From positions 372,001-436,000 of the forward strand of contig NZ_MASW01000007.1 in NCBI RefSeq assembly GCF_003202285.1: a DNA stretch of 64,000 bases. The letters are read 5' to 3'. The notes under the pieces were generated by a model. The model saw nothing but the letters and a program-made list of their open reading frames with translations, was not told where the DNA came from and ran no database searches. The translations under genes and the position numbers were made by a program. The DNA is from Prauserella muralis (GTDB lineage: Bacteria; Actinomycetota; Actinomycetes; Mycobacteriales; Pseudonocardiaceae). Position 1 is the stretch's first letter, and every line of letters begins with the position of its first letter. Shown here one piece after another: positions 55,359 to 64,000 of this stretch.

Positions 55359-56474
55359 ATGAGCACTAGCGACCGGCTTGCCGCGTTGTCGCAGGCAGGC
55401 GTGTCGATCTGGCTCGACGACCTGTCGAGGGAGCGGCTCACCTCCGGCAACCTCGCCGAGCTCATCCGCGACAAGCACGTCGTGGGTGTGACCACCAACC
55501 CGACCATCTTCGCCTCCGCCCTGTCCCAGGGCGAGGCCTACGACGAGCAGGTGCGCGAGCTCGCGCAGCGGGGCGCCGACCTGCACACCGCCGTCCGCGA
55601 GCTGACGACCACCGACGTGCGCAACGCCGCGGATCTGTTCCGCGACGTCTACACCGCCACCAGCGGCGTCGACGGCAGGGTGTCCATCGAGGTCGACCCC
55701 GGCCTGGCACGGGACACCGAGAAGACCGTCGCCGAGGCCGCCGACCTGTGGAAGGCGGTCGACCGGCCGAACATCTTCGTCAAGATCCCGGCCACCGAGC
55801 AGGGCCTGCCCGCGATCACCAGCACGCTCGCGCAGGGCATCAGCGTCAACGTCACGCTGATCTTCTCGGTGGAGCGCTACCGCGCCGTGATGGAGGCTTT
55901 CTTCGCCGGGCTCGAGCAGGCCAAGGCCAACGGTCACGACCTGCGCGGCATCCAGTCGGTGGCGTCGTTCTTCGTGTCCCGGGTCGACGCCGAGGTCGAC
56001 AAGCGGCTCGAGGCGATCGGCACCGACGACGCGCTGGCCCTGCGTGGCGAGGCCGCCATCGCCAACGCGCGGCTCGCCTACGCCGCCTACGAGGAGCTGT
56101 TCGCCTCGGACCGCTGGGCCGCGCTCAAGGCCGAGGGCGCGAGCCCGCAGCGCCCGCTGTGGGCGTCGACCGGCGTGAAGAACCCGGAGTACTCCGACAC
56201 CCGCTACGTCGACCAGCTCGTGGTGGCCGGAACGGTCAACACCATGCCGGAGAAGACGCTGTTCGCCGCGGCCGACCACGCCGACATCACCGGCGACCGG
56301 GTGTCCGGCACCGGCGCGCAGGCGCAGGAGGTGTTCGACCGGCTCGCCGCCGTGGGCATCGACGTCACCGACGTGTTCCTGACCCTGGAGAACGAGGGCG
56401 TCGAGAAGTTCGACAAGTCCTGGTCCGAGCTGCTCGACACCGTCACCGGTCAGCTCGACAAGGCAAAGGGCTGA
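55359..56474 (+). CDS. tal: Transaldolase
   Basis: 371-aa transaldolase. The Schiff-base lysine is in [16 protein letters not shown] (about residue 142), and [14 protein letters not shown] plus [13 protein letters not shown] are the family motifs. Transfers dihydroxyacetone units between sugar phosphates. Long form typical of actinobacteria. Starts 24 bases after tkt. Confidence 0.96.
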   Translation: MSTSDRLAALSQAGVSIWLDDLSRERLTSGNLAELIRDKHVVGVTTNPTIFASALSQGEAYDEQVRELAQRGADLHTAVRELTTTDVRNAADLFRDVYTATSGVDGRVSIEVDPGLARDTEKTVAEAADLWKAVDRPNIFVKIPATEQGLPAITSTLAQGISVNVTLIFSVERYRAVMEAFFAGLEQAKANGHDLRGIQSVASFFVSRVDAEVDKRLEAIGTDDALALRGEAAIANARLAYAAYEELFASDRWAALKAEGASPQRPLWASTGVKNPEYSDTRYVDQLVVAGTVNTMPEKTLFAAADHADITGDRVSGTGAQAQEVFDRLAAVGIDVTDVFLTLENEGVEKFDKSWSELLDTVTGQLDKAKG

Positions 56475-56480
56475 CACCCG

Positions 56481-58100
56481 ATGGCCGGAGAACCGACAGC
56501 AGTCACCATCTCCGACGCCGCACTCGACGCCGCGGCGGCGCCCCTGCTCGACAAGCTGGTCGCCGACGCGGTGGCGAGCAAGCTCACCGGGGCCGACGCC
56601 ACGCTGTGGGGCGCCGACGCCGAGTCCGAGGCGTCGATCCGGTTGTCCTGGACCAGCCTGCACAAGAGCTCCCGGCCGCTGATCGGCGAGATCGAGGCAC
56701 TGCGGGCGGAGCTGCGCTCCGAGGGCGTCGACCGCGTCGTGCTGGCCGGGATGGGCGGCTCCTCGCTGGCGCCCGAGGTGATCACCGGCACGGAGGGCGT
56801 CGCGCTCACGGTGCTCGACACCACCGATCCGGGCCAGGTCGCCGACGCGCTCGCCGGTGACCTGGAGCGCACCGTGCTGGTCGTGTCGTCCAAATCCGGC
56901 ACCACCGTCGAGACCGACAGCCACCGGCGGATCTTCACCAAGGCCTTCGCCGAGGCCGGGGTCGACGCGGCCCGGCGGATCGTCGTGGTCACCGACCCGG
57001 GCTCACCGCTGGCCGAACTCGGTGAGGCCGAGGGCTACCGCAGGGTGTTCCTCGCGGACCCCCACGTGGGCGGCCGCTACTCGGCACTGACCGCCTTCGG
57101 CCTCGTGCCCGCCGGGCTGGCGGGCGCCGACGTGGCCCGCCTGCTGGACCAGGCGGCGAGCGTGGCGGACACGCTGGCCGCCGACTCCGCCGACAACCCG
57201 GCGCTGCGGCTGGCGGCCGCACTCGGCGCCGCGCACGCCGACGGCGCCGAGAAGGTCGTGCTGGCCGACACCGGCTCGGGCATCGCCGGGTTCGGCGACT
57301 GGGCCGAGCAGCTCATCGCCGAGTCGACCGGCAAGCAGGGCACCGGGCTGCTGCCCGTGGTGGTGGAGAACCCGGGGGCACCCGGCTTCGCGGGCGCGGC
57401 GTCCGACGCCACCCCGGTGGCGGTGGGGCCCGCCGTGGACGGCGCGAAGATCAGCACCAGCGGCCCGCTCGGCGCCCAGTTCCTGCTCTGGGAGTACGCG
57501 GTGGCGGTGGCGGGCAGGCTGCTCGGCATCAACCCGTTCGACCAGCCCGACGTCGAGGCCGCCAAGAAGGCGGCCCGTTCGCTGTTGGACGACCCGCAGG
57601 CGCTGCACGGCACCGCCGAGCCGTCGGCCGTGCTCGGCTCGGTGGAGGTCTACGCGTCGGCCGGTACCACGGGGGAAGGGTCGCTGGCCGACGTGCTGCG
57701 CGAGTTCCTCGGCACCGTGCCCGAACGCGGCTACCTCGCGGTGCAGGCCTACCTGGACCGGCTGGACGACGCGTCGGCGGCGCTGCTGCGTCCCGAGCTG
57801 GCCAGGCGCACCGGCGCCCAGACCACGTTCGGCTGGGGTCCCCGGTTCCTGCACTCGACGGGGCAGTACCACAAGGGTGGCCACCCCAACGGCGTCTTCC
57901 TGCAGCTGACGGGCGCCGCGGAGGACGACCTGGACGTGCCCGACCGGCCCTACTCCCTCGGCACCCTGCAGCTGGCCCAGGCGCTCGGCGACGGCCAGGT
58001 GCTGGCGGCGGGCGGCAGGCCCGTGCTGCGGCTGCACCTGACCGACCGGGCCGCGGGGCTCGCCGACGTCATGCGCGCCGTACAGGAGCTCGGTTCATGA
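56481..58100 (+). CDS. pgi: Glucose-6-phosphate isomerase
   Basis: 539 aa. It has the SIS fold, with VVLAGMGGSSLAPEV, VVSSKSGTTVETDS and a C-terminal catalytic region with GRYSALTAFGLVPAGLAG and RFLHSTGQYHKGG. It interconverts glucose 6-phosphate and fructose 6-phosphate. It is of the divergent type sometimes annotated as a transaldolase/isomerase partner in actinobacterial operons (no classic PGI signature in full), so isomerase activity is family-based. Starts 6 bases after tal and overlaps zwf by four bases. In M. tuberculosis pgi is at another locus. Confidence 0.85.
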   Translation: MAGEPTAVTISDAALDAAAAPLLDKLVADAVASKLTGADATLWGADAESEASIRLSWTSLHKSSRPLIGEIEALRAELRSEGVDRVVLAGMGGSSLAPEVITGTEGVALTVLDTTDPGQVADALAGDLERTVLVVSSKSGTTVETDSHRRIFTKAFAEAGVDAARRIVVVTDPGSPLAELGEAEGYRRVFLADPHVGGRYSALTAFGLVPAGLAGADVARLLDQAASVADTLAADSADNPALRLAAALGAAHADGAEKVVLADTGSGIAGFGDWAEQLIAESTGKQGTGLLPVVVENPGAPGFAGAASDATPVAVGPAVDGAKISTSGPLGAQFLLWEYAVAVAGRLLGINPFDQPDVEAAKKAARSLLDDPQALHGTAEPSAVLGSVEVYASAGTTGEGSLADVLREFLGTVPERGYLAVQAYLDRLDDASAALLRPELARRTGAQTTFGWGPRFLHSTGQYHKGGHPNGVFLQLTGAAEDDLDVPDRPYSLGTLQLAQALGDGQVLAAGGRPVLRLHLTDRAAGLADVMRAVQELGS

Positions 58101-59626
58101 CCCGCAACTGGACCAACCCGCTGCGCGACCCCCGGGACAAACGGCTGCCGAGGATCGCCGGGCCGTCGAGCCTGGTGATCTTCGGCGTCACCGGGGACCT
58201 CTCGCGCAAGAAGCTGATGCCCGCGATCTACGACCTGGCGCACCGCGGACTGCTGCCCGCCGGGTTCTCCCTCATCGGCTTCGCCCGCCGAGAGTGGGAG
58301 GACCAGGACTTCGGCGAGCAGGTGCACGACGCGGTCGCCGAGCACGCCCGCACGCCGTTCCGCGAGTCGGTGTGGAACCGGCTCGCCGAGGGGATCCGCT
58401 TCGTGCAGGGCAGCTTCGACGACGACGACGCGTTCGACCGGCTCGCCCAGACCGTGCGCGACCTGGACACCGAGCGTGGCACGGGCGGCAACACGGCGTT
58501 CTACCTCTCCATCCCGCCGTGGGCGTTTCCCGTGGTGACCAAGCAGCTCGCCCGGTGCGGGCTCGCCGAGTCCAGCGAGGACGTGTGGCGGCGCGTGGTC
58601 ATCGAGAAGCCGTTCGGCCACGACCTGGCCAGCGCCAAGGAACTCAACGCGATCGTCAACGACGTGTTCCCCGAGGAGTCGGTGTTCCGCATCGACCACT
58701 ACCTCGGCAAGGAGACGGTGCAGAACATCCTGGCGCTGCGCTTCGCGAACCAGATGTTCGAGCCGATCTGGAACGCCAACTACGTCGACCACGTGCAGAT
58801 CACGATGGCCGAGGACATCGGTCTCGGCGGCCGGGCGGGCTACTACGACGGCATCGGCGCGGCGCGCGACGTGATCCAGAACCACCTGCTGCAGCTGCTG
58901 GCGCTCACCGCGATGGAGGAGCCGGTCTCGTTCGACCCGAAGGCGCTGCGATCCGAGAAGGTCAAGGTGCTGGGCGCCACCCGTGCGGTCGGGCCGTTGG
59001 ACGAGACCACCGCGCGGGGGCAGTACTCCGGCGGCTGGCAGGGCGGCAAGAAGGTGCCCGGCCTGCTGCAGGAGGGTGGCTTCTCCAAGGACTCCACCAC
59101 CGAGACCTACGCCGCGGTGACGCTGGAGGTGCAGAACCGGCGCTGGGCCGGAGTGCCGTTCTACGTCCGCACCGGCAAGCGGCTCGGCAGGCGGGTCACC
59201 GAGGTCGCCGTGGTGTTCAAGCGGGCCCCGCACCTGCCGTTCGACTCCACCTCCACCGAGGAGCTGGGCCAGAACGCGCTGGTGATCCGGGTGCAGCCGG
59301 ACGAGGGCGTGACGATGCGCTTCGGCTCGAAGGTTCCCGGCACCACCATGGAGGTCCGGGACGTCACCATGGACTTCGGCTACGGCCACGCGTTCACCGA
59401 GACCTCGCCGGAGGCCTACGAACGGCTGATCCTCGACGTGCTGCTGGGCGAGCCGTCGCTGTTCCCGGTGAACGAGGAGGTCGAGCTGTCCTGGCAGATC
59501 CTCGACCCGGTGCTGGAGCACTGGGCCAAGGGCGGCTCTCCCGAGCCCTACCAGCCGGGGTCGTGGGGTCCACCGTCGGCGGAGCGGATGCTCGAACGCA
59601 GCGGCAGGCACTGGAGGCGCCCGTGA
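58097..59626 (+). CDS. zwf: Glucose-6-phosphate 1-dehydrogenase
   Basis: 509 aa. Nucleotide-binding GVTGDLSRKKLMPAIYDL (about 30-47) and the active-site motif RIDHYLGKETVQN (about 200-212) with the catalytic histidine. Makes 6-phosphogluconolactone and NADPH, the entry to the oxidative pentose phosphate branch. The ATG overlaps the pgi stop (ATGA); OpcA, encoded next, is needed for assembly or activity in actinobacteria and cyanobacteria. Confidence 0.97.
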   Translation: MTRNWTNPLRDPRDKRLPRIAGPSSLVIFGVTGDLSRKKLMPAIYDLAHRGLLPAGFSLIGFARREWEDQDFGEQVHDAVAEHARTPFRESVWNRLAEGIRFVQGSFDDDDAFDRLAQTVRDLDTERGTGGNTAFYLSIPPWAFPVVTKQLARCGLAESSEDVWRRVVIEKPFGHDLASAKELNAIVNDVFPEESVFRIDHYLGKETVQNILALRFANQMFEPIWNANYVDHVQITMAEDIGLGGRAGYYDGIGAARDVIQNHLLQLLALTAMEEPVSFDPKALRSEKVKVLGATRAVGPLDETTARGQYSGGWQGGKKVPGLLQEGGFSKDSTTETYAAVTLEVQNRRWAGVPFYVRTGKRLGRRVTEVAVVFKRAPHLPFDSTSTEELGQNALVIRVQPDEGVTMRFGSKVPGTTMEVRDVTMDFGYGHAFTETSPEAYERLILDVLLGEPSLFPVNEEVELSWQILDPVLEHWAKGGSPEPYQPGSWGPPSAERMLERSGRHWRRP

Positions 59627-60615
59627 TCATCGACCTCCCATCCACCACCACCTCGCAGCTCAACAAGAAGCTGGTCGAGCTGCGGGAGCGGGGCGGCGCG
59701 GTGGCGCTGGGCCGGGTGCTGACCCTGGTCATCGCGGCCGAGGACGACGACCAGCTCGAGGAGGCCATCGACGCGGCCAACGAGGCCAGCCGCGAGCACC
59801 CGTCGCGGGTGATCGTCGTGGCCAAGGGCGCGCGCACGGCGGCGCCGCGCATCGACGGCCAGATCCGCATCGGCGGCGACGCCGGCGCGAGCGAGGTCAT
59901 CGTGCTGCGGCTGTACGGCCCGCTGGCAAGCCAGGGACAGAGCGCCGTGGTGCCGCTGCTGCTGCCGGACGCGCCGATCGTCACCTGGTGGCCCGGCGGC
60001 GGGCCGAAGGCGCCGTCGAAGGACCCGCTCGGGGAGCTCGCCCAGCGGCGGATCACCGACTCGGCGGCGGACAAGAACCCCATCCGCGCGCTGCAGGCGC
60101 GGGCCAGGTCCTACACCGACGGCGACACGGACCTGGCGTGGACGCGGCTGACGAACTGGCGCGCCCAGCTGGTGTCGGCGCTGGACCTGCCGCCGTACGA
60201 GCGCATCACGGGTGCGTCGGTGACCGGTGAGGCCGACTCGCCGTCCACGGAACTGCTCGCGGGCTGGCTCGCCGAGTACCTCAAGGTGCCGGTGAAGCGC
60301 ATCAAGACCACGAGCGCGCAGGGCATCGTCTCGGTGTCGCTGGACCGGCCGTCCGGGCCGATCGAGCTGCACCGCCCCGACGGGCGCACCGGCACGCTCA
60401 CGCAGCCGGGCCAGCCGACGCGCCGGATCGCGCTGCAGCGGCGCGACAACCGCGACTGCCTGATCGAGGAGCTGCGCAGGCTCGACCCGGACGAGATCTA
60501 CGAGGCGGCGCTGCAGGGGCTGGGCAAGCTGTCGACGCCCCGGAAGAAGACCTCCACCGCCTCCGCCGCCTCCGCCGGGAGGAAGAAGGCGGCGTCGGCG
60601 AAGGCGAAGGCATGA
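59623..60615 (+). CDS. opcA: OpcA, glucose-6-phosphate dehydrogenase assembly protein
   Basis: 330 aa. OpcA-family landmarks: RVLTLVIAAEDDDQLEEAID, LLLPDAPIVTWWPGGGP and LTNWRAQLVSALDLPPYE. It activates the adjacent Zwf. The C-terminal 30 residues are a low-complexity Lys/Ala/Ser tail (RKKTSTASAASAGRKKAASA). GTG overlaps the zwf stop. The stop codon lies inside a 16-bp perfect hairpin (60603-60639). Confidence 0.95.
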   Translation: MIIDLPSTTTSQLNKKLVELRERGGAVALGRVLTLVIAAEDDDQLEEAIDAANEASREHPSRVIVVAKGARTAAPRIDGQIRIGGDAGASEVIVLRLYGPLASQGQSAVVPLLLPDAPIVTWWPGGGPKAPSKDPLGELAQRRITDSAADKNPIRALQARARSYTDGDTDLAWTRLTNWRAQLVSALDLPPYERITGASVTGEADSPSTELLAGWLAEYLKVPVKRIKTTSAQGIVSVSLDRPSGPIELHRPDGRTGTLTQPGQPTRRIALQRRDNRDCLIEELRRLDPDEIYEAALQGLGKLSTPRKKTSTASAASAGRKKAASAKAKA

Positions 60616-60639
60616 CCCGCGCCGGGTCATGCCTTCGCC
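60603..60639 (+). terminator. Perfect 16-bp hairpin spanning the opcA stop codon
   Basis: GGCGAAGGCATGACCC and GGGTCATGCCTTCGCC pair without mismatch around loop GCGCC. The opcA TGA (60613-60615) is within the left arm. No T-tract. It may attenuate readthrough into pgl or protect the upstream mRNA 3' end. Confidence 0.7.
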
Positions 60640-60679
60640 ACTGTCCCGCTGTCACCGACGAGGTCGCGAAGGACACACC

Positions 60680-61462
60680 ATGAGCACCACCTCAGAGGTC
60701 GTCATCTACGGCAATCCGGACCTGCTCGCGGCCGCGAGCGCCGCCCGCCTGGTGACCAGGCTCGTGGACCTGCAGGCGGCCAAGGGTTCGGCGTCGCTGG
60801 TGCTGACCGGCGGCGGCACCGGCATCGCCGTGCTGGAACAGCTGCGCCAGTCCCCCGCCAGGGACGCGATCGACTGGTCGCGGCTGGACCTGTACTGGGG
60901 CGACGAGCGCTTCGTCCCGCGCGAGGACGACGAGCGCAACGAGAAGCAGGCCAGGCAGGCGCTGCTGGACCACGTGCCGGTGGACCCGGAGCGGGTCCAC
61001 GCCATGGCGCCGTCCGACGGCGAGTTCGGCGACGACCCGGACGCGGCCGCCGCCGCGTACGCCGACGTGCTGGCCGCCCACGCGCGGCCGGAGGACCACG
61101 GCGACGTGCCGACGTTTGACATCATGCTGCTCGGGCTGGGGCCCGAGGGGCACACGGCGTCGATCTTCCCGGAGTCGCCTGCCGCCTACGAGTACGACCG
61201 GTCGGTGGTGGCGGTGCGCAACTGCCCGAAGCCGCCGCCGACCCGCGTCTCCCTCACGTTCCCGGCCATCCGCAGTGCCGCGGAGGTGTGGCTGCTGACC
61301 ACCGGTGAGGGCAAGGCCGACGCGGTCGCGATGGCCCTCGCCGGTGCCGGCGAGGTGCAACTGCCGGTCGCGGGTGCTCGGGGCAGGCGACGCACCCTGT
61401 GGCTGGTCGACAAGGCCGCGGCGAGCAAGCTCGGCAACGTGCCCACCACCCCCCACATGTAA
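60680..61462 (+). CDS. pgl: 6-phosphogluconolactonase
   Basis: 260-aa DevB/Pgl protein of the glucosamine-6-phosphate isomerase fold. LVLTGGGTGIAVLEQL, LYWGDERFVPREDDERNEKQ and DIMLLGLGPEGHTASIFPE are the family motifs. Hydrolyses the lactone made by Zwf. ATG at 60680 after GAAGGA; an upstream ATG at 60629 would lie in the hairpin region and lacks a ribosome site. Confidence 0.95.
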   Translation: MSTTSEVVIYGNPDLLAAASAARLVTRLVDLQAAKGSASLVLTGGGTGIAVLEQLRQSPARDAIDWSRLDLYWGDERFVPREDDERNEKQARQALLDHVPVDPERVHAMAPSDGEFGDDPDAAAAAYADVLAAHARPEDHGDVPTFDIMLLGLGPEGHTASIFPESPAAYEYDRSVVAVRNCPKPPPTRVSLTFPAIRSAAEVWLLTTGEGKADAVAMALAGAGEVQLPVAGARGRRRTLWLVDKAAASKLGNVPTTPHM

Positions 61463-61482
61463 GTTTTTGCCCCTGTGAACGT

Positions 61483-61514
61483 CCCGTTTCGCTGCGCACT
61501 GTGCAGGGAACGGG
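61483..61514 (+). terminator. Terminator-like hairpin after pgl
   Basis: CCCGTT (61483-61488) pairs with AACGGG (61509-61514), and the inner CTGC pairs with GCAG around a 7-base loop. Located 20 bases after the pgl stop. The stem is interrupted by small bulges. Confidence 0.5.
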
Positions 61515-61663
61515 GCGATTGCTGCGGTCGGGCCCGGAGGAAAGTAACCCTCCGTATCCGGCCGTAACGAGTTAGCATCCGCACACAATTCCGGGGTTGC
61601 GCGTCCCGGGGCCGCCGCTGAAACCTCTCTGCTTACAAGTCCACAAGACGAGAGGTCTCAACC

Positions 61664-62896
61664 ATGACGACCACCGAGGGAATTTCCATCCCCGGAGTCT
61701 CGGTCGGCGGCCCGGGCGCGGGGGCCGCCGACCGGACACAGCGGCGAACCACAGCCGCTCCCCGTCCGGTCACCGCCCTGTGGCAGCGCCCCGCCGTGCG
61801 CGCGGCCGCCGTCGACACCATCGCCGTCGTCGCCGCCGTGCTCGACGTGTGGCTGATGTGGCAGATCTTTCCCGCGGACGTCGTGATCGAGCCGTACTCG
61901 GTGGTGCTGTCCGCCGTCAGCTGCGCGGCACTGCTCGCGAGACGCTGGCTGCCGTTCACGGCGCTGGTGATCACGGTGCCCGGCTTCTTCGCCGGCTGGG
62001 CGCAGCTGGCGGCCATGATCGCACTCGGCTACCTGGCCACGCGCAAGCAGACGCACTGGCAGGTCTGGGTGGGTGCCGGACTGATCTGGCTGTGCCGGTT
62101 CGTCCTGTGGCCGCTGCCCGACTTCATCGCCATGACCTGGCAGGAACACGCGCTGGACGCCATCTACGGCGTGATCGTCGCCGGGATGCCGGTCGCCATC
62201 GGCCTGCTCATCGGTGCCCGCACCGAGCTGTCCGCCCGGCTCACCGAGCTGGCCGCGAGCCGCGACCGCGAGCGCAGGCTGCACGCGCAGGCCGTGCGCG
62301 CCGAGGAGCGGGCCCGCCTGGCCAGGGAGATGCACGACGTGGTGTCGCACGACATCACCCTCATCGCGATGCAGGCCAGCGCGCTGTCGGTCACCCGCGA
62401 CGGCGACGACATGCAACGCACCGCGCGGACGATCCGGCAGTTGAGCACCAACACCCTGGAGGAGCTGCGTTCGCTGGTCGGCGTGCTGCGCTCGGGTGCG
62501 CTCGAGGAGGGACCCCGGCACGACCTGGCGGACCTCGACGAGCTGGTGCGCAGCACCGAGGTGCCGGTCACGCTCGACGCCGACCGCGTGCCGGGTGAGC
62601 TGCCCCCTCAGGTGTCGGCCGCCGCCTACCGCACGGTGCAGGAGTGCCTGACGAACGTCCGCAAGCACGCGCCGGGTGCCACGGCGCTGGTGCGCCTGGC
62701 GGGTGAGCCGGACGGCCTGGTCGTGGAGGTCCGCAACGACCGGCCGACGCGAGGCCAGGGCAGCAGCCTCCCGTCCGGCGGGTACGGCCTCACCGGTCTC
62801 GCGGAGCGCGCCCGGCTGCTCGGCGGCACGTTCGAGACCGGCCCCACCGACGACGGCGGCTTCCGGGTACGCGCCCGCTACCCCGTCACCGGCTGA
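61664..62896 (+). CDS. Orphan sensor histidine kinase, NarL/DesK type
   Basis: 410 aa. A Gly/Ala-rich cytoplasmic start (about 1-45) precedes about five membrane segments (45-190), a coiled region, and HisKA_3 with the phospho-acceptor in RARLAREMHDVVSHDITLIA (about 216-235). HATPase motifs ECLTNVRKHAPGATALV and GGYGLTGLAERARLLGG follow. ATG after GAGGTCTCAACC. No response regulator gene is adjacent, so the partner is elsewhere. Flanked by hairpins on both sides, it is a single-gene transcript. Confidence 0.9.
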   Translation: MTTTEGISIPGVSVGGPGAGAADRTQRRTTAAPRPVTALWQRPAVRAAAVDTIAVVAAVLDVWLMWQIFPADVVIEPYSVVLSAVSCAALLARRWLPFTALVITVPGFFAGWAQLAAMIALGYLATRKQTHWQVWVGAGLIWLCRFVLWPLPDFIAMTWQEHALDAIYGVIVAGMPVAIGLLIGARTELSARLTELAASRDRERRLHAQAVRAEERARLAREMHDVVSHDITLIAMQASALSVTRDGDDMQRTARTIRQLSTNTLEELRSLVGVLRSGALEEGPRHDLADLDELVRSTEVPVTLDADRVPGELPPQVSAAAYRTVQECLTNVRKHAPGATALVRLAGEPDGLVVEVRNDRPTRGQGSSLPSGGYGLTGLAERARLLGGTFETGPTDDGGFRVRARYPVTG

Positions 62897-63013
62897 CCAC
62901 CGCACGCGAACGCCGCCGGTACGACGCCCCGGCAGCCCTGTTGGCCGTCCCGGTCGCCGTGTCAGTCAGGCCATGACGGCGACCTGAGGGCCGACACAGC
63001 GACGTCAACGGAG

Positions 63014-63060
63014 AACACACCTGCGCAGGCCCGTCGTTGCGGAACCTGCGCAGGTGTGTT
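63014..63060. terminator. Bidirectional terminator, perfect 16-bp stem
   Basis: AACACACCTGCGCAGG (63014-63029) and CCTGCGCAGGTGTGTT (63045-63060) with a 15-base loop. The T-rich end GTGTGTTGT on the plus side and the A-rich start on the minus side fit intrinsic termination for both the kinase gene and rbpA. Confidence 0.85.
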
Positions 63061-63080
63061 GTCCGTGCCCTGTCGGGAAC

Positions 63081-63422
63081 TCAGATCTCGCGGCGCTGCC
63101 GCAGCCGTTCGAGCGCCTCGGCGAGGATCGCCTCACCGTCGGCGTCGCTGCGGCGCTCCTTCACGTACGCGAGGTGCGTCTTGTACGGCTCCGTGCGCGG
63201 AGCCGCGGGCGGGTTCTGCTCGTCCCGCCCGCCGGGGAGACCGCAGCGAGGGCAGTCCCACTCGTCGGGAATCTCGGCGTCCATCGCGAACGAGGGCCGG
63301 GACTCGTGTCCGTTCACGCACCAGTAGGAGATGCGGCGCCGCGGAGCGGTCTCCCCGCGTTCCGTCTCACCGGACGGACCCGCACCGACTCTCGTGCCGC
63401 GAATCGCGTTACCGCCAACCAT
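63081..63422 (-). CDS. rbpA: RNA polymerase-binding protein RbpA
   Basis: 113 aa. RbpA binds the sigma factor and core polymerase and stabilises the open promoter complex in actinobacteria. The central domain carries the zinc-type cysteines in ISYWCVNGHESRPSFAMDAE and WDCPRCGLPGG, and the C-terminal sigma-interacting domain reads PYKTHLAYVKERRSDADGE. ATG at 63422 preceded by GAGG. Transcribed away from the histidine kinase gene's terminator. Confidence 0.96.
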   Translation of the reverse strand: MVGGNAIRGTRVGAGPSGETERGETAPRRRISYWCVNGHESRPSFAMDAEIPDEWDCPRCGLPGGRDEQNPPAAPRTEPYKTHLAYVKERRSDADGEAILAEALERLRQRREI

Positions 63423-63478
63423 GAATCCTCACACCCACCAGAGAGTTGGCGCACCCCCGCCAGGCACGCCGCAACCGA

Positions 63479-63709
63479 TCAGATCTTCACCAGCAGACCG
63501 AGGCCGACGATGGCGATGAGCCACACGGCGCCGAGGCCGAGCGTGATGCGGTCGAGGTTCTTCTCGGCCACACTCGACCCGGCCAGGCTCGACTGCATAC
63601 CGCCACCGAACAGTGAGGACAGCCCGCCGCCACGACCGCGGTGCAGCAGCACCGCGACGATCAGCAGCACGCTGGTCACGATCAACAGGATTTGCAGGAA
63701 CAGCTTCAT
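63479..63709 (-). CDS. secG: Preprotein translocase subunit SecG
   Basis: 76-aa membrane protein with two hydrophobic helices (about 3-23 and 55-75) joined by the glycine-rich loop GRGGGLSSLFGGGMQSSLAG. It is the auxiliary subunit of SecYEG. The ATG at 63709 follows GAGG; a longer open frame upstream is not supported. Located just downstream of tpiA, as in other actinobacteria. Confidence 0.95.
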   Translation of the reverse strand: MKLFLQILLIVTSVLLIVAVLLHRGRGGGLSSLFGGGMQSSLAGSSVAEKNLDRITLGLGAVWLIAIVGLGLLVKI

Positions 63710-63767
63710 GTCATCCTCTGTGTACTGCGGGTGGCGGGGTACCAAGAGTAGCGGGTCCCCGATGAAC

Positions 63768-64000
63768 TCAGGGTAGAGGCCCTCCGGCGGCCAGAGCGCA
63801 CAGTTTCGTGAACTCTTCGCCGTCGAGGCTGGCACCGCCGACGAGCGCACCGTCGACGTTCTCGCATTTCACCAGGTCGGCGATGTTGCCGGACTTGACG
63901 GAACCGCCGTAGAGCACCCGCACGTCCTGGGCGACCTCGGCGCCGTACTTCTCCTCCAGCGCCGAGCGCAGTGCCGCACAGACCTCCTCGGCGTCCGAGG
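63768..64000 (-). CDS. tpiA: Triosephosphate isomerase, C-terminal fragment
   Basis: The last 76 codons of tpiA; the gene continues beyond the window. The phosphate-binding motif [18 protein letters not shown] and [19 protein letters not shown] are diagnostic. It interconverts dihydroxyacetone phosphate and glyceraldehyde 3-phosphate. Its stop is 58 bases before the secG start. Confidence 0.95.
   Translation of the reverse strand, partial: SDAEEVCAALRSALEEKYGAEVAQDVRVLYGGSVKSGNIADLVKCENVDGALVGGASLDGEEFTKLCALAAGGPLP

Overview
The window is a chromosomal segment of a very GC-rich actinomycete. GTG starts, 1-8 base translational overlaps, RbpA, the suf-mptB-ctaA-qor-ctaB-tkt gene order shared with Mycobacterium tuberculosis (Rv1445c-Rv1466 region) and mannosyltransferase-type envelope genes all point to the order Mycobacteriales/Pseudonocardiales. 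I favour a Pseudonocardiaceae genus, but cannot prove it from sequence alone. No insertion sequence, prophage, tRNA, rRNA or CRISPR array is visible.

Layout. 1-5.6 kb: 3' end of nrdA and a class Ic-like nrdB, a cytochrome P450, a degenerate GGDEF-EAL protein and a peroxiredoxin. 5.6-19.6 kb: AlkD-like repair protein, LCP ligase, a decayed cyclopropane synthase fragment, hydrolase and ABC exporter, a GT87-like membrane protein, a small HTH protein, an ABC-F ATPase, a VLRF1-type peptidyl-tRNA hydrolase, dGTPase, a lone lycopene-cyclase-like protein and a two-component system. 19.7-29.05 kb: a tightly overlapping nine-gene operon that I read as carnitine (or acylcarnitine) uptake and conversion to glycine betaine, led by an unusual XRE-TetR fusion regulator with a composite operator. 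It ends in a striking inverted array of 21-bp repeats. 29.3-35.6 kb: complete sufRBDCSUT iron-sulfur operon on the minus strand. 35.7-40.3 kb: mptB, an ABC-2 type pair and ctaA (heme A synthase). 40.4-51.9 kb: desaturase, PAP2/acyltransferase fusion, membrane proteins, quinone oxidoreductase, FKBP lipoprotein, HelD-like RNA polymerase motor, and PadR plus FAD monooxygenase. 51.9-61.5 kb: ctaB divergent from the pentose phosphate operon tkt-tal-pgi-zwf-opcA-pgl. 61.6-64 kb: orphan histidine kinase, rbpA, secG and the 3' end of tpiA.

How genes work together. CtaA and CtaB supply heme A/O for cytochrome oxidase. The suf genes build iron-sulfur clusters under SufR feedback. The tkt-pgl operon makes NADPH and pentoses, which nrdAB turns into deoxynucleotides. 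Dgt removes dGTP. RbpA and HelD both act on RNA polymerase.

Non-coding structure is the least ordinary part. A five-copy family of about 55-bp palindromes (shared core GGTGCCCTTCGGCTCG) sits at gene 3' ends. There are also two other intergenic repeat structures (14.22-14.31 kb and 29.05-29.30 kb) and several long perfect hairpins. Many genes have a TANNNT -10 box 6-8 bases before the start codon, which predicts leaderless mRNAs.
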